Shown one piece after another: positions 34,021-43,077 of a DNA stretch of 64,000 bases; the first letter of the stretch is position 1; each line of letters begins with the position of its first letter. The position numbers and the translations under genes were made by a program. The stretch is from assembly GCA_965277345.1 (NCBI GenBank), contig CBDICI010000004.1, forward strand, positions 124,001 through 188,000, written 5' to 3'. The notes under the pieces are model-generated. The model did not search any database. It was not told the origin of the DNA and saw only the letters and a list, made by a program, of their open reading frames with translations. This DNA comes from CAIOYC01 sp965277345. Its GTDB lineage: Bacteria; Pseudomonadota; Alphaproteobacteria; Caulobacterales; Caulobacteraceae.

Positions 34021-35318
34021 CTCGCGATCACCGCGCCGTTGGAGCGGGCGATGCGGGCCAGGTGCGCGGCGCTGGGCTTGGGCGTGCGCTTGAAGCTGGT
34101 GCGATCCACCGCCACGATGCCGAACTTGGGCCGATACCCCTCCAGCCACTCGAAGTTGTCCATCAGGCTCCAGCAGATGTAGCCGCGCACGTCGATCCCG
34201 TCGCGGATACAACCGCGAAGGCTGGCGAGGGCGGCGTCCACATAGGCCACCCGCTCCGCGTCGTTCTCCGTGCCGATGCCGTTTTCCGTGACCAGGATCG
34301 GACACCCCGTTTCGCGGGCCGCTTCCCGCACGCAGGCTCCCAGCGCTTGCGGCCAGTATTCGTAGCCCATGGGCAGTACGCGCTCGGTGGGCTTCAGCTT
34401 GCCGTTCGGGCCTATGTGGGTTCGGGTATAGGTCTGCACGCCGATGAAATCGTCGCCCCGCGCCGCGTCGTAGAAGGGCTTGCGCGCCTCGCCATAGATG
34501 CGCGCATACAGCGCTTCGCCGCCCGGCGCCGCCGAGAGTTCGGTGAGGGCCAGGGTGATACCCACCGGCAGGCTGGCCCGCGCCGCCTTGATCGCCGCCC
34601 TCGCCTGCCTGTGCCCGGCGATCATGCCGTCCCGGTTCTTGATCGCATCGCCGATGCCGTAGGTGCAGAAGGTGGAGGAGCCCGCCGCCTTGGCCGCCAG
34701 CTTGGCGAAGGCCTCCGAGCCCGGCGTGGGCTTGTCGCCCCGCAAGGCCCAGTCCTCCACCGGCCCATTGGGTTCGTTGATGGTGCAGACGCCGTCCAGG
34801 AGATCGCCCATGGCGCGGGTGACCTTGTCGGCATAGGCGGCGAAACGGTCCGGCGTCGACGGCTCGCTCCACCCGCCCATGGCCGACAGCCAGCGCGGCG
34901 AGGTGAAGTGGTGATAGGTGACCAGCGGGCGCACGCCGTGTTTGCGGCAGGTTTCCGCCACACGCCGGTAATGGTCGAGTTCGGCCTGGGAATAGCGGCC
35001 GGGCTCCGGCTCGATCCGCGCCCACTCCACCGAATAGCGATAGGTGGACAGACCGAGGCCGGCGACGATGGCGATGTCCTCCTCATAGCGGTGGTAGCTG
35101 TCGCAGGCGTCGCCGGACGGCTCGCGGAACGGCGTCGGCTTCATGTTCTCCAGTAGCCAGAAGTCGGAATTGACATTGTTGCCCTCCACCTGATGCGCCG
35201 CGGTGGCGACGCCCCACTGGAAGGTCTTGGGGAAGGCCGGTCCGGCCATGGGCTCGGCCGACGCGGCCGACGGCGCCAGCGCGGCCGCGCTGAGCGCGGT
35301 GAAGGTTCTGCGGTTCAT
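34017..35318 (-). CDS. Exported GH1 beta-glucosidase/beta-galactosidase
   Basis: A 433-aa GH1 enzyme. The N-terminus NRRTFTALSAAALAPSAASA has a twin-arginine-type motif (RRTFTAL) and an Ala cleavage region, suggesting Tat export to the periplasm. Acid/base Glu182 in TINEPNG and nucleophile Glu345 in ILVTENGIG are present, with the GH1 N-terminal pattern FPKTFQWGVATAAHQVEG. It converges with the YeiH gene, sharing CTAG at the stops. It would cleave beta-glycosides such as cellobiose or plant glucosides outside the cytoplasm. Confidence 0.92.
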   Translation of the reverse strand: MNRRTFTALSAAALAPSAASAEPMAGPAFPKTFQWGVATAAHQVEGNNVNSDFWLLENMKPTPFREPSGDACDSYHRYEEDIAIVAGLGLSTYRYSVEWARIEPEPGRYSQAELDHYRRVAETCRKHGVRPLVTYHHFTSPRWLSAMGGWSEPSTPDRFAAYADKVTRAMGDLLDGVCTINEPNGPVEDWALRGDKPTPGSEAFAKLAAKAAGSSTFCTYGIGDAIKNRDGMIAGHRQARAAIKAARASLPVGITLALTELSAAPGGEALYARIYGEARKPFYDAARGDDFIGVQTYTRTHIGPNGKLKPTERVLPMGYEYWPQALGACVREAARETGCPILVTENGIGTENDAERVAYVDAALASLRGCIRDGIDVRGYICWSLMDNFEWLEGYRPKFGIVAVDRTSFKRTPKPSAAHLARIARSNGAVIAS

Positions 35319-35490
35319 GGGCCCCTATGTCCGTTCTCGATGAGCCATCCACCCTGACGCGGAGAACTCGTTTCGTCGGCGCAATCGTCGGCTTTCGCTC
35401 CGCTGCGTCAAGCGGCGTCTTTCGGTCAAGCCTATGGCCGACCCGGCCGCGGCGGGCTTAGTTAGCGCCCAACACAGAGGAACGTCGCAG

Positions 35491-36300
35491 ATGACCGAGG
35501 CCGCTCAGACCACCTTCCAGCCCGACCTGCTCGCCGGAAAGGTCGCCTTCATCGCCGGCGGCACCAGCGGGATCAACCTCGGCATCGCCAAGCGGTTCAC
35601 CGCGCTTGGCGCCCGCGTGGCGGTGCTGGGCCGCGACCCCGCCAAGGCGAGGCGCGCCGCCGACGAGATCGACGTCGAGACCGGTACGCAGGGCGCCCTA
35701 CCCCTCACCGCCGACGTGCGCGACTATGCGGCGGTGGAGGCGGCCATGGCGAGCGCCGCCGGTGAACTCGGGCAGTTCGACATCCTCATCGCCGGGCAGG
35801 CGGGCAACTTCCCCGCCCTGGCGCTGGGCATGAGCGCCAACGCGTTCAAGGCGGTGATCGACATCGACCTGATCGGCACCTTCAACCTGTTCCGGGCCGG
35901 GCACCAACACCTGAACCTGCCGGGCGCCAGCCTGATCGTCATCACCGCCGGCCAGGCCGTGCGCCCGACGCCGTTGCAAGCGCACGTCTGCGCCGCCAAG
36001 GCGGGGATCAACATCCTGCTCAAGACCCTGGCCATCGAGTGGGGGCCGCTGGGCGTGCGGGTGAACGGCATCTCGCCCGGCCCCATCGAAGGCACTGAGG
36101 GCATGGCCCGCCTCGCCCCCACGCCGGAGATCGAGGCTGCGATCAAGAAAGGCGCGCCGCTCGGCCGCTATGGCCGGAAGGACGAGATCGGCGACGCTGC
36201 CGTGTATCTCTGCTCGCCCGCCGGGCAATACATCACCGGCACGATCCTCGACGTGGACGGCGGCACGGGCGTCGCGGGCGGGCGGCCCTCGCTGGGTTAA
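35491..36300 (+). CDS. SDR family reductase resembling peroxisomal-type 2,4-dienoyl-CoA reductase
   Basis: A 269-aa SDR with an NADP site of the form IAGGTSGINLGIA. The C-terminal half reads LAIEWGPLGVRVNGISPGPI then EGTEGMARL and ITGTILDVDGGTG, which matches the DECR2/PDCR pattern closely. The normal SDR Tyr of YxxxK is replaced (PLQAHVCAAKAG has His where Tyr would be and keeps the Lys), as in DECR2. It would reduce conjugated dienoyl-CoA during unsaturated fatty-acid oxidation. The ATG at 35491 is preferred over an upstream start at 35434. Confidence 0.88.
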   Translation: MTEAAQTTFQPDLLAGKVAFIAGGTSGINLGIAKRFTALGARVAVLGRDPAKARRAADEIDVETGTQGALPLTADVRDYAAVEAAMASAAGELGQFDILIAGQAGNFPALALGMSANAFKAVIDIDLIGTFNLFRAGHQHLNLPGASLIVITAGQAVRPTPLQAHVCAAKAGINILLKTLAIEWGPLGVRVNGISPGPIEGTEGMARLAPTPEIEAAIKKGAPLGRYGRKDEIGDAAVYLCSPAGQYITGTILDVDGGTGVAGGRPSLG

Positions 36301-36367
36301 GACCCTTGCGGGCTTCGAGACGCGAGCAAGCTTGCTCCCCAGCATGACGAACAGGGTTGAAGTTCAC

Positions 36368-36424
36368 CATCCTTCATCATCCTGAGGAGCCCCCGACTTG
36401 ATCGGGGGCGTCTCGAACGACGCA
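36368..36424. repeat. Palindromic intergenic repeat with strong hairpin
   Basis: CATCATCCTGAGGAG is followed by GCCCCCGA (36389-36396), a CTTGA loop and TCGGGGGC (36402-36409), an 8-bp perfect stem. It sits between two convergent genes in a 144-bp gap and looks like a Caulobacterales-type repeat (the text CATCCTGAGGAG...CGAACGACGCAGG is familiar from such genomes, from memory). No T-run follows the stem, so an intrinsic terminator is not supported. Confidence 0.6.
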
Positions 36425-36444
36425 GGGCCGTGCCGGACGATCGA

Positions 36445-37932
36445 TCATGCTGCGCGCGAAGCGGCTACGGCAAGACCTTCTCGCTCTTTCTCCAAGGCGC
36501 GGCCGGCGGCGATGACGCCGAACACCAGGGCTTCCACATCGGCCAGTTGGGTGCGGTGGTTGACGATGGCGGCGCGGATGGCGAGGCGGCCGTCGAGGGT
36601 GGTGGATGAGGGCGCCACGCGCCCCTCGCCGTGCAGCCGCTCGACGATGCGGGCGTTCAGCCCGTCCGAATCGGCGCCGCGGTAACGGAAGCAGACGATG
36701 TTGAGCTGCACCGGCGCCAGCAATTCAAGCTCCGGCACGGCCTCCACATAGCGTCCGAGCGCGGCGGCCAGATCGCAGCTGCGCTCGATCACCGCGGCCA
36801 GCCCGTCCAGCCCATAGGTCTTGAGCGTGAACCAGACCTTCAGCGCGCGAAAGCCTCGCGACAGGTCGGGACCGTAGTCGCAGGGCCACCACTCGCCCCC
36901 GGCCAGCCCCTGCTCCGCGCGTCGCAGATAGGCCGGCTCGGCGGCGAAGGTCTGGCGGTGCAGCGCCGCGTCGCGCACCAGCAGGAAGCCGGCGTCGTAG
37001 GGGACCTGCGCCCACTTGTGGAAGTCAAAGGCGACGCTGTCGGCGCGCTCAATCCCCGCCAGTCGCGGCGAGAGCGTGGAGGAAAGGATCGCCAGCGCGC
37101 CATAGGCGCCGTCGATATGGAAATGCACGTCCTCGGCCACGGCGGTATCGGCGAGGGCGGTCAGGTCGTCGATGGCGCCGATATCCACCGTGCCGGCCGT
37201 GCCGACGACGAGGAAGGGGCGCAGGCCCGCCGCGCGATCCTCGGCCATGGCTTGGCGCAACGCCGCCACGTCGATCCGATGGTGGTCGTCGACCGGAACC
37301 AGACGCAGGGCGTGGGCGCCCAGCCCGGCCATCTCCATCGCCCGCCGCACGCAATGATGAGCGGCCGCGGCGCTGTAGGCGCGCAGCTTCAGCCCGTCAT
37401 GGCCCAGCCCCCGGGCTCGCCCATCCACCCCCAGGGCGCGGGTGCGGGCGATCAGCACGGCGCAGAAATTGGCCATGGAGGTTCCGGTCAGGAACACACC
37501 GCTGGCGGTCGAAGGGAAACCGAACAGCCGCGCGGTCCAGCGGACGATCTGGCGCTCGACCTCGACGGCCATGTGGTCGCGTCCGCCCAGATTGGCGTTC
37601 AGGCCGGCGGACAGCATCTCGGCCAGCATTCCCACGGCCGTGCCGCCGCCCTGCACCCAGCCCATGAAGCCGGGATGGGCGTTGCCGCTGGCATAGGGGG
37701 CGATGTCGCTGAGAAACTGGGCGTGCACCCTCTCCAGCGGCTCAGCCGTTCGGGGCAGGTCCGCGTCGAACCGGCCGCGCACCTCGACCGGCGGCGCCTG
37801 CCACAGCGGCGCGGCCCGCAGATGCTGCAGGTGATCGAACATGTCGTCGAGCATCCGGTGGCCCTGGGCGCGCAGGGCGGTCCAGTCCTCGGGATCGAGG
37901 CTCGTCGCGGCCGGGGTGCGCGGCGGGTCCAC
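36445..37932 (-). CDS. PLP-dependent amino-acid decarboxylase (group II, aromatic L-amino-acid type)
   Basis: A 495-aa enzyme of the pyridoxal-dependent decarboxylase II family. PLP Lys306 lies in FDFHKWAQVPYD, preceded by the co-substrate site HIDGAYG (Asp274), with the N-terminal pattern HPGFMGWV and GTSMANFCAV. Such enzymes turn Trp, Tyr, Phe, Glu or related acids into amines with loss of CO2. The substrate cannot be read. It follows the ATP-grasp gene by 2 bp on the same strand, so the two are co-transcribed and probably work on one pathway. Confidence 0.9.
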   Translation of the reverse strand: MDPPRTPAATSLDPEDWTALRAQGHRMLDDMFDHLQHLRAAPLWQAPPVEVRGRFDADLPRTAEPLERVHAQFLSDIAPYASGNAHPGFMGWVQGGGTAVGMLAEMLSAGLNANLGGRDHMAVEVERQIVRWTARLFGFPSTASGVFLTGTSMANFCAVLIARTRALGVDGRARGLGHDGLKLRAYSAAAAHHCVRRAMEMAGLGAHALRLVPVDDHHRIDVAALRQAMAEDRAAGLRPFLVVGTAGTVDIGAIDDLTALADTAVAEDVHFHIDGAYGALAILSSTLSPRLAGIERADSVAFDFHKWAQVPYDAGFLLVRDAALHRQTFAAEPAYLRRAEQGLAGGEWWPCDYGPDLSRGFRALKVWFTLKTYGLDGLAAVIERSCDLAAALGRYVEAVPELELLAPVQLNIVCFRYRGADSDGLNARIVERLHGEGRVAPSSTTLDGRLAIRAAIVNHRTQLADVEALVFGVIAAGRALEKEREGLAVAASRAA

Positions 37933-37934
37933 GG

Positions 37935-39158
37935 TCAGGCGGCGTGCTGGACGGCGGCGGCCCCGACCCGCGCCGCCAAGGCGGCCTGGAAGGCGTCGAA
38001 CAGCGTGCGCATCGCCGGGCGCTTGTAGGGGAACACCTCCACCGGGTCCAAGGCGTGGACGATGGAGGCCACGTCCGCCTCGAACAGCAGCAGCCGGCCG
38101 TCCGCCAGTTCGGCGCAGTCGATGGAGAAATAGTCCACCCCCACCTTCTCGGCGATCTCGCGGAGCGCCTCGGCGTGGCGGACGGCGAAGTCGGTGTAGA
38201 AACCTGCCATCCAGGCCGCCTCCTCCGCCCGCTTGTCGGCGTTCTCCAACATGCCGGCGGAGATGTAGTGGACCAGCCAGTGCTCGGAGACCGCCAGGTG
38301 GGTGGCGAACGGGCGGCCGTCGATGAAAGTGATGCGCAGCTTACGGAACAGGCCGTCGGCTCGGCTGTAATCCACGAAGGGCGCCAGGAAGAAGCCCGCC
38401 TCGGGATACCGGGCCAGATAGGCGGCCCAGCCCGATGGCCCGTCGATCTTCTCCAGCCCCTTGCCGCCGTGGGTGTCGAGCGGGCGGATCAGCAGGGGAT
38501 AGGTAAAGCCCGTCCCAAGGTCGCCGGGCGCCGCGCCGCCCGCCAGCGCCTCCACCGCCGCTCGCGAGACCGTAAGGTTGGCCGGGGCCAGCACCACCGG
38601 CGATCCCGCGAACAGCGCGCTCGTTCCGTCGCGGGTGAGGTTCAGGATATGCGCGGTCTGGGCATTCATCACCGGCCGATCCCAGTTCGCCAGGATCGGG
38701 CCGAGGTGTTCCAGCACCGGCCGGTTCGTCTCCGAATGGCCCATGGCCACGAAGGCGATGTCATGGGGCGGGATATCGACGGAGTCCGAGGCGTCCATGT
38801 GCAGGAAATGCAGGGTCAGGTCGCTGTCCTCGCACAGGAAATCGATGGGCGCGTTGGACATCACGTCCCCGCCGGTGACGAAGACCAGCACCTGCAGCCC
38901 GGCGCCCGCTCCGTGACGGCAGGTATAGGTGGTGCGCATCTGCAAGGCGGCGGCCTGCAGGGCCTGGCTCTGCTCCACCTTGCCGCTCAGGCGCAGCAGC
39001 ATGGCCATGTCGAACAGGGCCTCCGCGTCGGTGGGGTCGGCGGCGACCCGCTCGCTGAGCTCGGCCCACAGGAGCGACTGATCCTCGCCGGTGACCAGCC
39101 GTCTGGCCAGACGCGCCATGCCGATGATCGAAGGGGCCTCGGACTCGGACATCGACAT
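37935..39158 (-). CDS. ATP-grasp domain protein with N-terminal TPR-like helices
   Basis: A 407-aa protein. Residues 15-75 are a helical repeat resembling a TPR pair (AELSERVAADPTDAEALFDMAMLLRLSG in pattern). The remaining part is an ATP-grasp fold: RPLDTHGGKG (225-234) as the glycine-rich lid, RKLRITFIDGRP (272-283) and DYFSIDCAE (342-350), with LLLFEADVASIVH (356-368) for Mg binding. It would form a C-N bond, for example joining an amino acid to an amine or peptide. It is directly upstream of the PLP decarboxylase. The start is the first ATG of ATGTCGATG; no strong ribosome site is seen. Confidence 0.82.
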   Translation of the reverse strand: MSMSESEAPSIIGMARLARRLVTGEDQSLLWAELSERVAADPTDAEALFDMAMLLRLSGKVEQSQALQAAALQMRTTYTCRHGAGAGLQVLVFVTGGDVMSNAPIDFLCEDSDLTLHFLHMDASDSVDIPPHDIAFVAMGHSETNRPVLEHLGPILANWDRPVMNAQTAHILNLTRDGTSALFAGSPVVLAPANLTVSRAAVEALAGGAAPGDLGTGFTYPLLIRPLDTHGGKGLEKIDGPSGWAAYLARYPEAGFFLAPFVDYSRADGLFRKLRITFIDGRPFATHLAVSEHWLVHYISAGMLENADKRAEEAAWMAGFYTDFAVRHAEALREIAEKVGVDYFSIDCAELADGRLLLFEADVASIVHALDPVEVFPYKRPAMRTLFDAFQAALAARVGAAAVQHAA

Positions 39159-39341
39159 TGATACACGCGGGCAAGCCGGGCCTGTCGCCCGCCGTTAACC
39201 ATGGTCCGTCATGGTTTATTTTGGGTAACCACGATCGGCCGCCGCGCCGCGCGCGTCATGTCAGCAGGCGCGCCTGCCGGATGGCGCGTCCGTCCCGTCT
39301 GTCTTGTCGACGCACCGGCGGTCTTGTGGTGAAAGGGGCCG

Positions 39342-40400
39342 GTGATCGAGACCGAACCCACCCTGACCTCGCTCGCCCATGGCGGCGGCTGCGGCTGCAA
39401 GATCGCGCCGGCCGTGCTGCGCGAAATCCTCGCCCGGACCCCCGCCGCCCGGCCGTTCGACAACCTTCTGGTCGGCACGGAAACCTCCGATGACGCCGCG
39501 GTCTGGCGGCTGAACGACACCCAGGCGCTGGTGGCCACCACCGACTTCTTCATGCCCATGGTGGACGACCCCTACGACTTCGGCCGCATCGCCGCGACCA
39601 ACGCCCTGTCCGACATCTATGCCATGGGCGGCGCGCCGATCCTGGCCCTGGCAATCGTCGGGATGCCGATCGCGGCGCTGTCGGTGGACACCATCGGACG
39701 CATTCTGGCGGGCGGCGCGGCGGTCTGCGCCGAGGCGGGCATCCCCATCGCCGGCGGCCATTCCATCGACAGCATCGAGCCGATCTATGGCCTGGTCGCG
39801 CTCGGCCTGGTCGATCCGGCGCGGGTGCTGACCAACCGCACCGCGCGGACGGGGGACGTGCTGATCCTGACCAAGGCGCTCGGCGTCGGCGTGCTCGGCG
39901 CGGCGTTCAAGCAGGGCGTGCTCGGCGCGGCGGCCTATGACGCGCTGATCGCATCGACCACCCAGCTCAACACCATCGGTCACGCGCTCGGCGGCCATGT
40001 TGGGGTTCACGCCATGACCGATGTGACCGGGTTCGGCCTGCTCGGCCACGCGCTGGAGATGGCGCGCGGCTCCGGCGTGGACGTGGCGATCGACGAGGGC
40101 GCTCTCCCGGTGCTCGCCGGCGTGGACGACCTGCTGGCCCGGGGCGTGATCTCCGGCGCGTCCGGTCGGAACTGGGCCGGCTACCACGATCGGGTCGCGG
40201 CGCCGGCGGACGGCGCGGCGTGGCGGCGCGACCTGCTGTGCGACCCGCAGACCAGCGGCGGCCTGCTGATCTCCGTCGCGGCCGAGCAGGCCGAGGCGGT
40301 GGTGTCGCTGGCGCACGCCGCCGGCTTCGACCGCGCCGGCCGGATCGGCGAGGTCCTGCCCGGCCACGGCAGGGTGCAGGTGCGGACCGCCGCCGGATGA
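39342..40400 (+). CDS. selD: Selenide, water dikinase
   Basis: A 352-aa enzyme that makes selenophosphate from selenide and ATP. The N-terminus HGGGCGCK puts Cys17 and Lys20 at the positions used in E. coli SelD, so this is a Cys and not a Sec form. The C-terminal VTGFGLLGHALEMA and PQTSGGLL segments are also typical of the PurM-like fold. GTG start at 39342. Its stop overlaps the mnmH start (ATGA), so selenophosphate is passed to tRNA modification. Confidence 0.95.
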   Translation: MIETEPTLTSLAHGGGCGCKIAPAVLREILARTPAARPFDNLLVGTETSDDAAVWRLNDTQALVATTDFFMPMVDDPYDFGRIAATNALSDIYAMGGAPILALAIVGMPIAALSVDTIGRILAGGAAVCAEAGIPIAGGHSIDSIEPIYGLVALGLVDPARVLTNRTARTGDVLILTKALGVGVLGAAFKQGVLGAAAYDALIASTTQLNTIGHALGGHVGVHAMTDVTGFGLLGHALEMARGSGVDVAIDEGALPVLAGVDDLLARGVISGASGRNWAGYHDRVAAPADGAAWRRDLLCDPQTSGGLLISVAAEQAEAVVSLAHAAGFDRAGRIGEVLPGHGRVQVRTAAG

Positions 40401-41449
40401 TCCGCACGGTGGAGGACGCCGGCGCGGCCACCCGCGCCGCGTTCGACGAGATCATCGATGTGCGCAGCCCGGCCGAATACGCGCAGGACCACCTGCCGGG
40501 CGCCGTGAACCTGCCGGTGCTCTCCGACGCGGAACGGGCGGAGGTGGGCGCGCTCTACGTCCAGCGGTCCAAGTTCCTGGCCCGGCGGGTGGGCGCGGCC
40601 TATGTCTCGCGCAACATCGCCGATCACCTGTCCGGCCCGCTCGCCGGGCGACAGGGCGACTACAGGCCAATGGTCTACTGCTGGCGGGGCGGCCAGCGCT
40701 CGGCGGCGATGGCGACGGTGCTCTCGCAGGTGGGCTGGCGCGTCGGCCTGCTGCACGGCGGCTACAAGACCTATCGGCGCGAGGTGATCCGAACGCTGTA
40801 CGAGTCGACCGAGCCGCTGAGGCTGGTGGTGCTGTGCGGACCGACCGGCGTCGGCAAGACCGCCCTGTTGCAGGCCCTGGCGCGCCACGGGGTGCAGACG
40901 CTCGATCTGGAGGCCATGGCGGGGCATCGCGGCTCCCTGTTCGGCGACCTGCCCGGCACGCCACAGCCGTCGCAGAAGATGTTCGAGTCGCGGGTGGCCG
41001 AGGCGCTGGACGGGTTCGACTTTTCGAGGCCGATCGTGGTGGAGGACGAGGCCAGCCGCGTGGGCGAACTCGGCCTGCCGCCCCGGCTCTGGGCGGCCAT
41101 GCGTGGGGCCCCCGGCATTCTGCTACGCGCGCCGGCCGCCCTGCGCGCCAGAGGCATCGCCGCGGCCTATGGCGCCGCCTTCGCCGGACCCGCCGACATC
41201 CTGGCCCGGCTGGAGCGGCTTCCCCGCCATCACAGCCGCGAACAGCGCGCGCATTGGGCCGAACTCGCCCTGGCCGGCGCGCACGAATCCCTGGCCCTGG
41301 CGCTGATCGAGGCGCACTACGATCCGGCCTATCGGCGGGCCGCCGCCGCGCAGGGGCGGACGCTCATCGGCGAGATCGACGTCCAGCCCACCGGCGACCC
41401 CGCCATCGACCTCGCCCGCCTTTGCGCCCTGATCGACGGGGCAGGTTAG
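40397..41449 (+). CDS. mnmH: tRNA 2-selenouridine synthase
   Basis: A 350-aa enzyme that replaces sulfur in 2-thiouridine of the wobble position of Lys, Glu and Gln tRNAs by selenium, using selenophosphate. The N-terminal rhodanese domain has catalytic Cys95 in VYCWRGGQRSA, and the C-terminal P-loop domain has GPTGVGKT (148-155). The order selD-mnmH with an ATGA overlap is the usual operon. The window shows no selA, selB or selC. Confidence 0.95.
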   Translation: MIRTVEDAGAATRAAFDEIIDVRSPAEYAQDHLPGAVNLPVLSDAERAEVGALYVQRSKFLARRVGAAYVSRNIADHLSGPLAGRQGDYRPMVYCWRGGQRSAAMATVLSQVGWRVGLLHGGYKTYRREVIRTLYESTEPLRLVVLCGPTGVGKTALLQALARHGVQTLDLEAMAGHRGSLFGDLPGTPQPSQKMFESRVAEALDGFDFSRPIVVEDEASRVGELGLPPRLWAAMRGAPGILLRAPAALRARGIAAAYGAAFAGPADILARLERLPRHHSREQRAHWAELALAGAHESLALALIEAHYDPAYRRAAAAQGRTLIGEIDVQPTGDPAIDLARLCALIDGAG

Positions 41450-41707
41450 AGACGCCGCGCCCGGCCGCAGACTGTCGGGCCGCCTGCTATAGTATAGCGC
41501 CCACCCGAGCTGGAAGATTTCGCGCGACGCCGGTTAACTTTTGCTAGGTGCACGCGGAGCGAAGCCTGCTACGCCTTCGATCTGGAACTGCAGGTCGTCA
41601 GACCCGTACAGTCATGAATTCGAGGTGGCTTTGGATTCATCTGGCGTTTTGTCCGCCTGACACCGAAGGGCGGCGGTGGCGGACGGTGAGGATCGGGGAG
41701 CGGCGAT

Positions 41708-43021
41708 ATGGGCGGCACACAGGAGCCTGGGACGCATGACGAGTCCCCTGACGTGAAGCAGCCGGAGCGGCCGAGGCTGCTGCAGGTGATGGGGCCGGGC
41801 CTGATCACCGGCGCGTCGGACGACGACCCCAGCGGCATCGCAACCTATTCCCAGGCCGGCGCGCAGTATGGCTTCAACCTCGGCTGGGTACTGCTGTTCG
41901 CCCTGCCGCTGATGTGCGTCATCCAGGAGATCAGCGCCCATATCGGCCGGGTGACCGGGCGCGGCCTGGCAGGCGTGATCAAGCAGCACTATCCGCGCCC
42001 CGTCCTGTTCGCGCTGGTCATCCTGCTGCTGGTGGCGAACACCATCAATATCGGCGCCGACCTCGGGGCCATGGCGGCCTCGCTGAAGCTGCTGGTCGGC
42101 GGCCCCTCGCTCGCCTACGTGGTGGGGTTCGGCGTGATCACGGTCCTGCTCGAGGTGTTCATGCGCTATTCGCGCTACGTCTCGGTGCTGAAATGGCTGA
42201 CCCTGTCGCTGTTCGCTTATGTGGGCGTGGCTTTGGTGGTGCACACGCCCTGGCTGACCGTGGGTTACCACCTCATCATCCCCGACATCGCCTTCAACGC
42301 CGCCTATTTCACCGTGGTGGTGGCCATCCTCGGCACCACCATCAGCCCCTACCTGTTCTTCTGGCAGGCCGAGGAGGAGGTGGAGGAGGTGCGCGAGCGC
42401 AAGGACGCCAAACCCCTGGAACGCGACCCGGGCCAGGCCAAGTCCGAGTTCAGGCGCATCCGCATCGACACCTATATCGGCATGGCCCTGTCCAATGCCG
42501 TCGCCCTGTTCATCATGATCAGCACGGCGGCGACGCTGAACGCCCACGGGGTGAAGGATATCCAGACCTCGTCCCAGGCGGCGGAGGCGCTGCGCCCCAT
42601 CGCCGGGCAGTTCGTCTTCCTGATCTTCGGCCTCGGCATCATCGGCACGGGGCTGCTGGCGCTGCCGGTGCTGGCCGGCTCGGCCGCCTTCGCCGTGGGC
42701 GAGGCCATGGGCTGGCACGTGGGCCTGGCGCGCCGCCTTCGCCGGGCGCCCGCCTTCTACGCCACCATCGCCGCGGCCACGCTGGTGGGGGTCGGCCTGA
42801 ACTTCACCCCCATAGACCCGATCAAGGCCTTGTTCTGGAGCGCCGTCATCAATGGTGTCGTCGCCGTGCCGGTCATGGTGATGATGATGCTCCTCTCCAG
42901 CCGGACCAAGGTCATGGGCGACTTTACCGTGAGCCTGCCGCTGAAGGCGATCGGCTGGATCGCCACTGCCGTGATGGCGCTGGCGGCGGTGGGTATGTTC
43001 GCCACCATGGGCGCCGGCTGA
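41708..43021 (+). CDS. NRAMP-family divalent metal transporter with variant metal-site motifs
   Basis: A 437-aa membrane protein of the NRAMP fold with about eleven hydrophobic segments. TM1 carries ASDDDPSGIATYSQAG in place of the canonical DPGN, and TM6 reads GTTISPYLFFWQ, so the canonical Met-Pro-His (MPHN) is missing. The text VLLFALPLMCVIQEISAHIG between them is family-like. The N-terminal 25 residues are polar. It probably moves a divalent cation other than Mn/Fe, but the ion is not known. The gene has ATG at 41708 after a GGGGAG site. No partner gene is adjacent. Confidence 0.85.
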   Translation: MGGTQEPGTHDESPDVKQPERPRLLQVMGPGLITGASDDDPSGIATYSQAGAQYGFNLGWVLLFALPLMCVIQEISAHIGRVTGRGLAGVIKQHYPRPVLFALVILLLVANTINIGADLGAMAASLKLLVGGPSLAYVVGFGVITVLLEVFMRYSRYVSVLKWLTLSLFAYVGVALVVHTPWLTVGYHLIIPDIAFNAAYFTVVVAILGTTISPYLFFWQAEEEVEEVRERKDAKPLERDPGQAKSEFRRIRIDTYIGMALSNAVALFIMISTAATLNAHGVKDIQTSSQAAEALRPIAGQFVFLIFGLGIIGTGLLALPVLAGSAAFAVGEAMGWHVGLARRLRRAPAFYATIAAATLVGVGLNFTPIDPIKALFWSAVINGVVAVPVMVMMMLLSSRTKVMGDFTVSLPLKAIGWIATAVMALAAVGMFATMGAG

Positions 43022-43077
43022 CATCGGCGAGACGTTCCGCGCGCGGCCTCATAGGCGGCGCGGCGCGCGGCGGAAGA

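Noticed and set aside
36386..36415. Intrinsic terminator after the reductase gene
   Set aside because: The 8-bp GC stem is real, but no T-rich tract follows on either strand.
41450..41707. Possible tRNA-Sec near selD-mnmH (GGAAGAT text at about 41,512)
   Set aside because: No TCA anticodon stem, no matching acceptor 3' half and no TTCGA arm in the right place.
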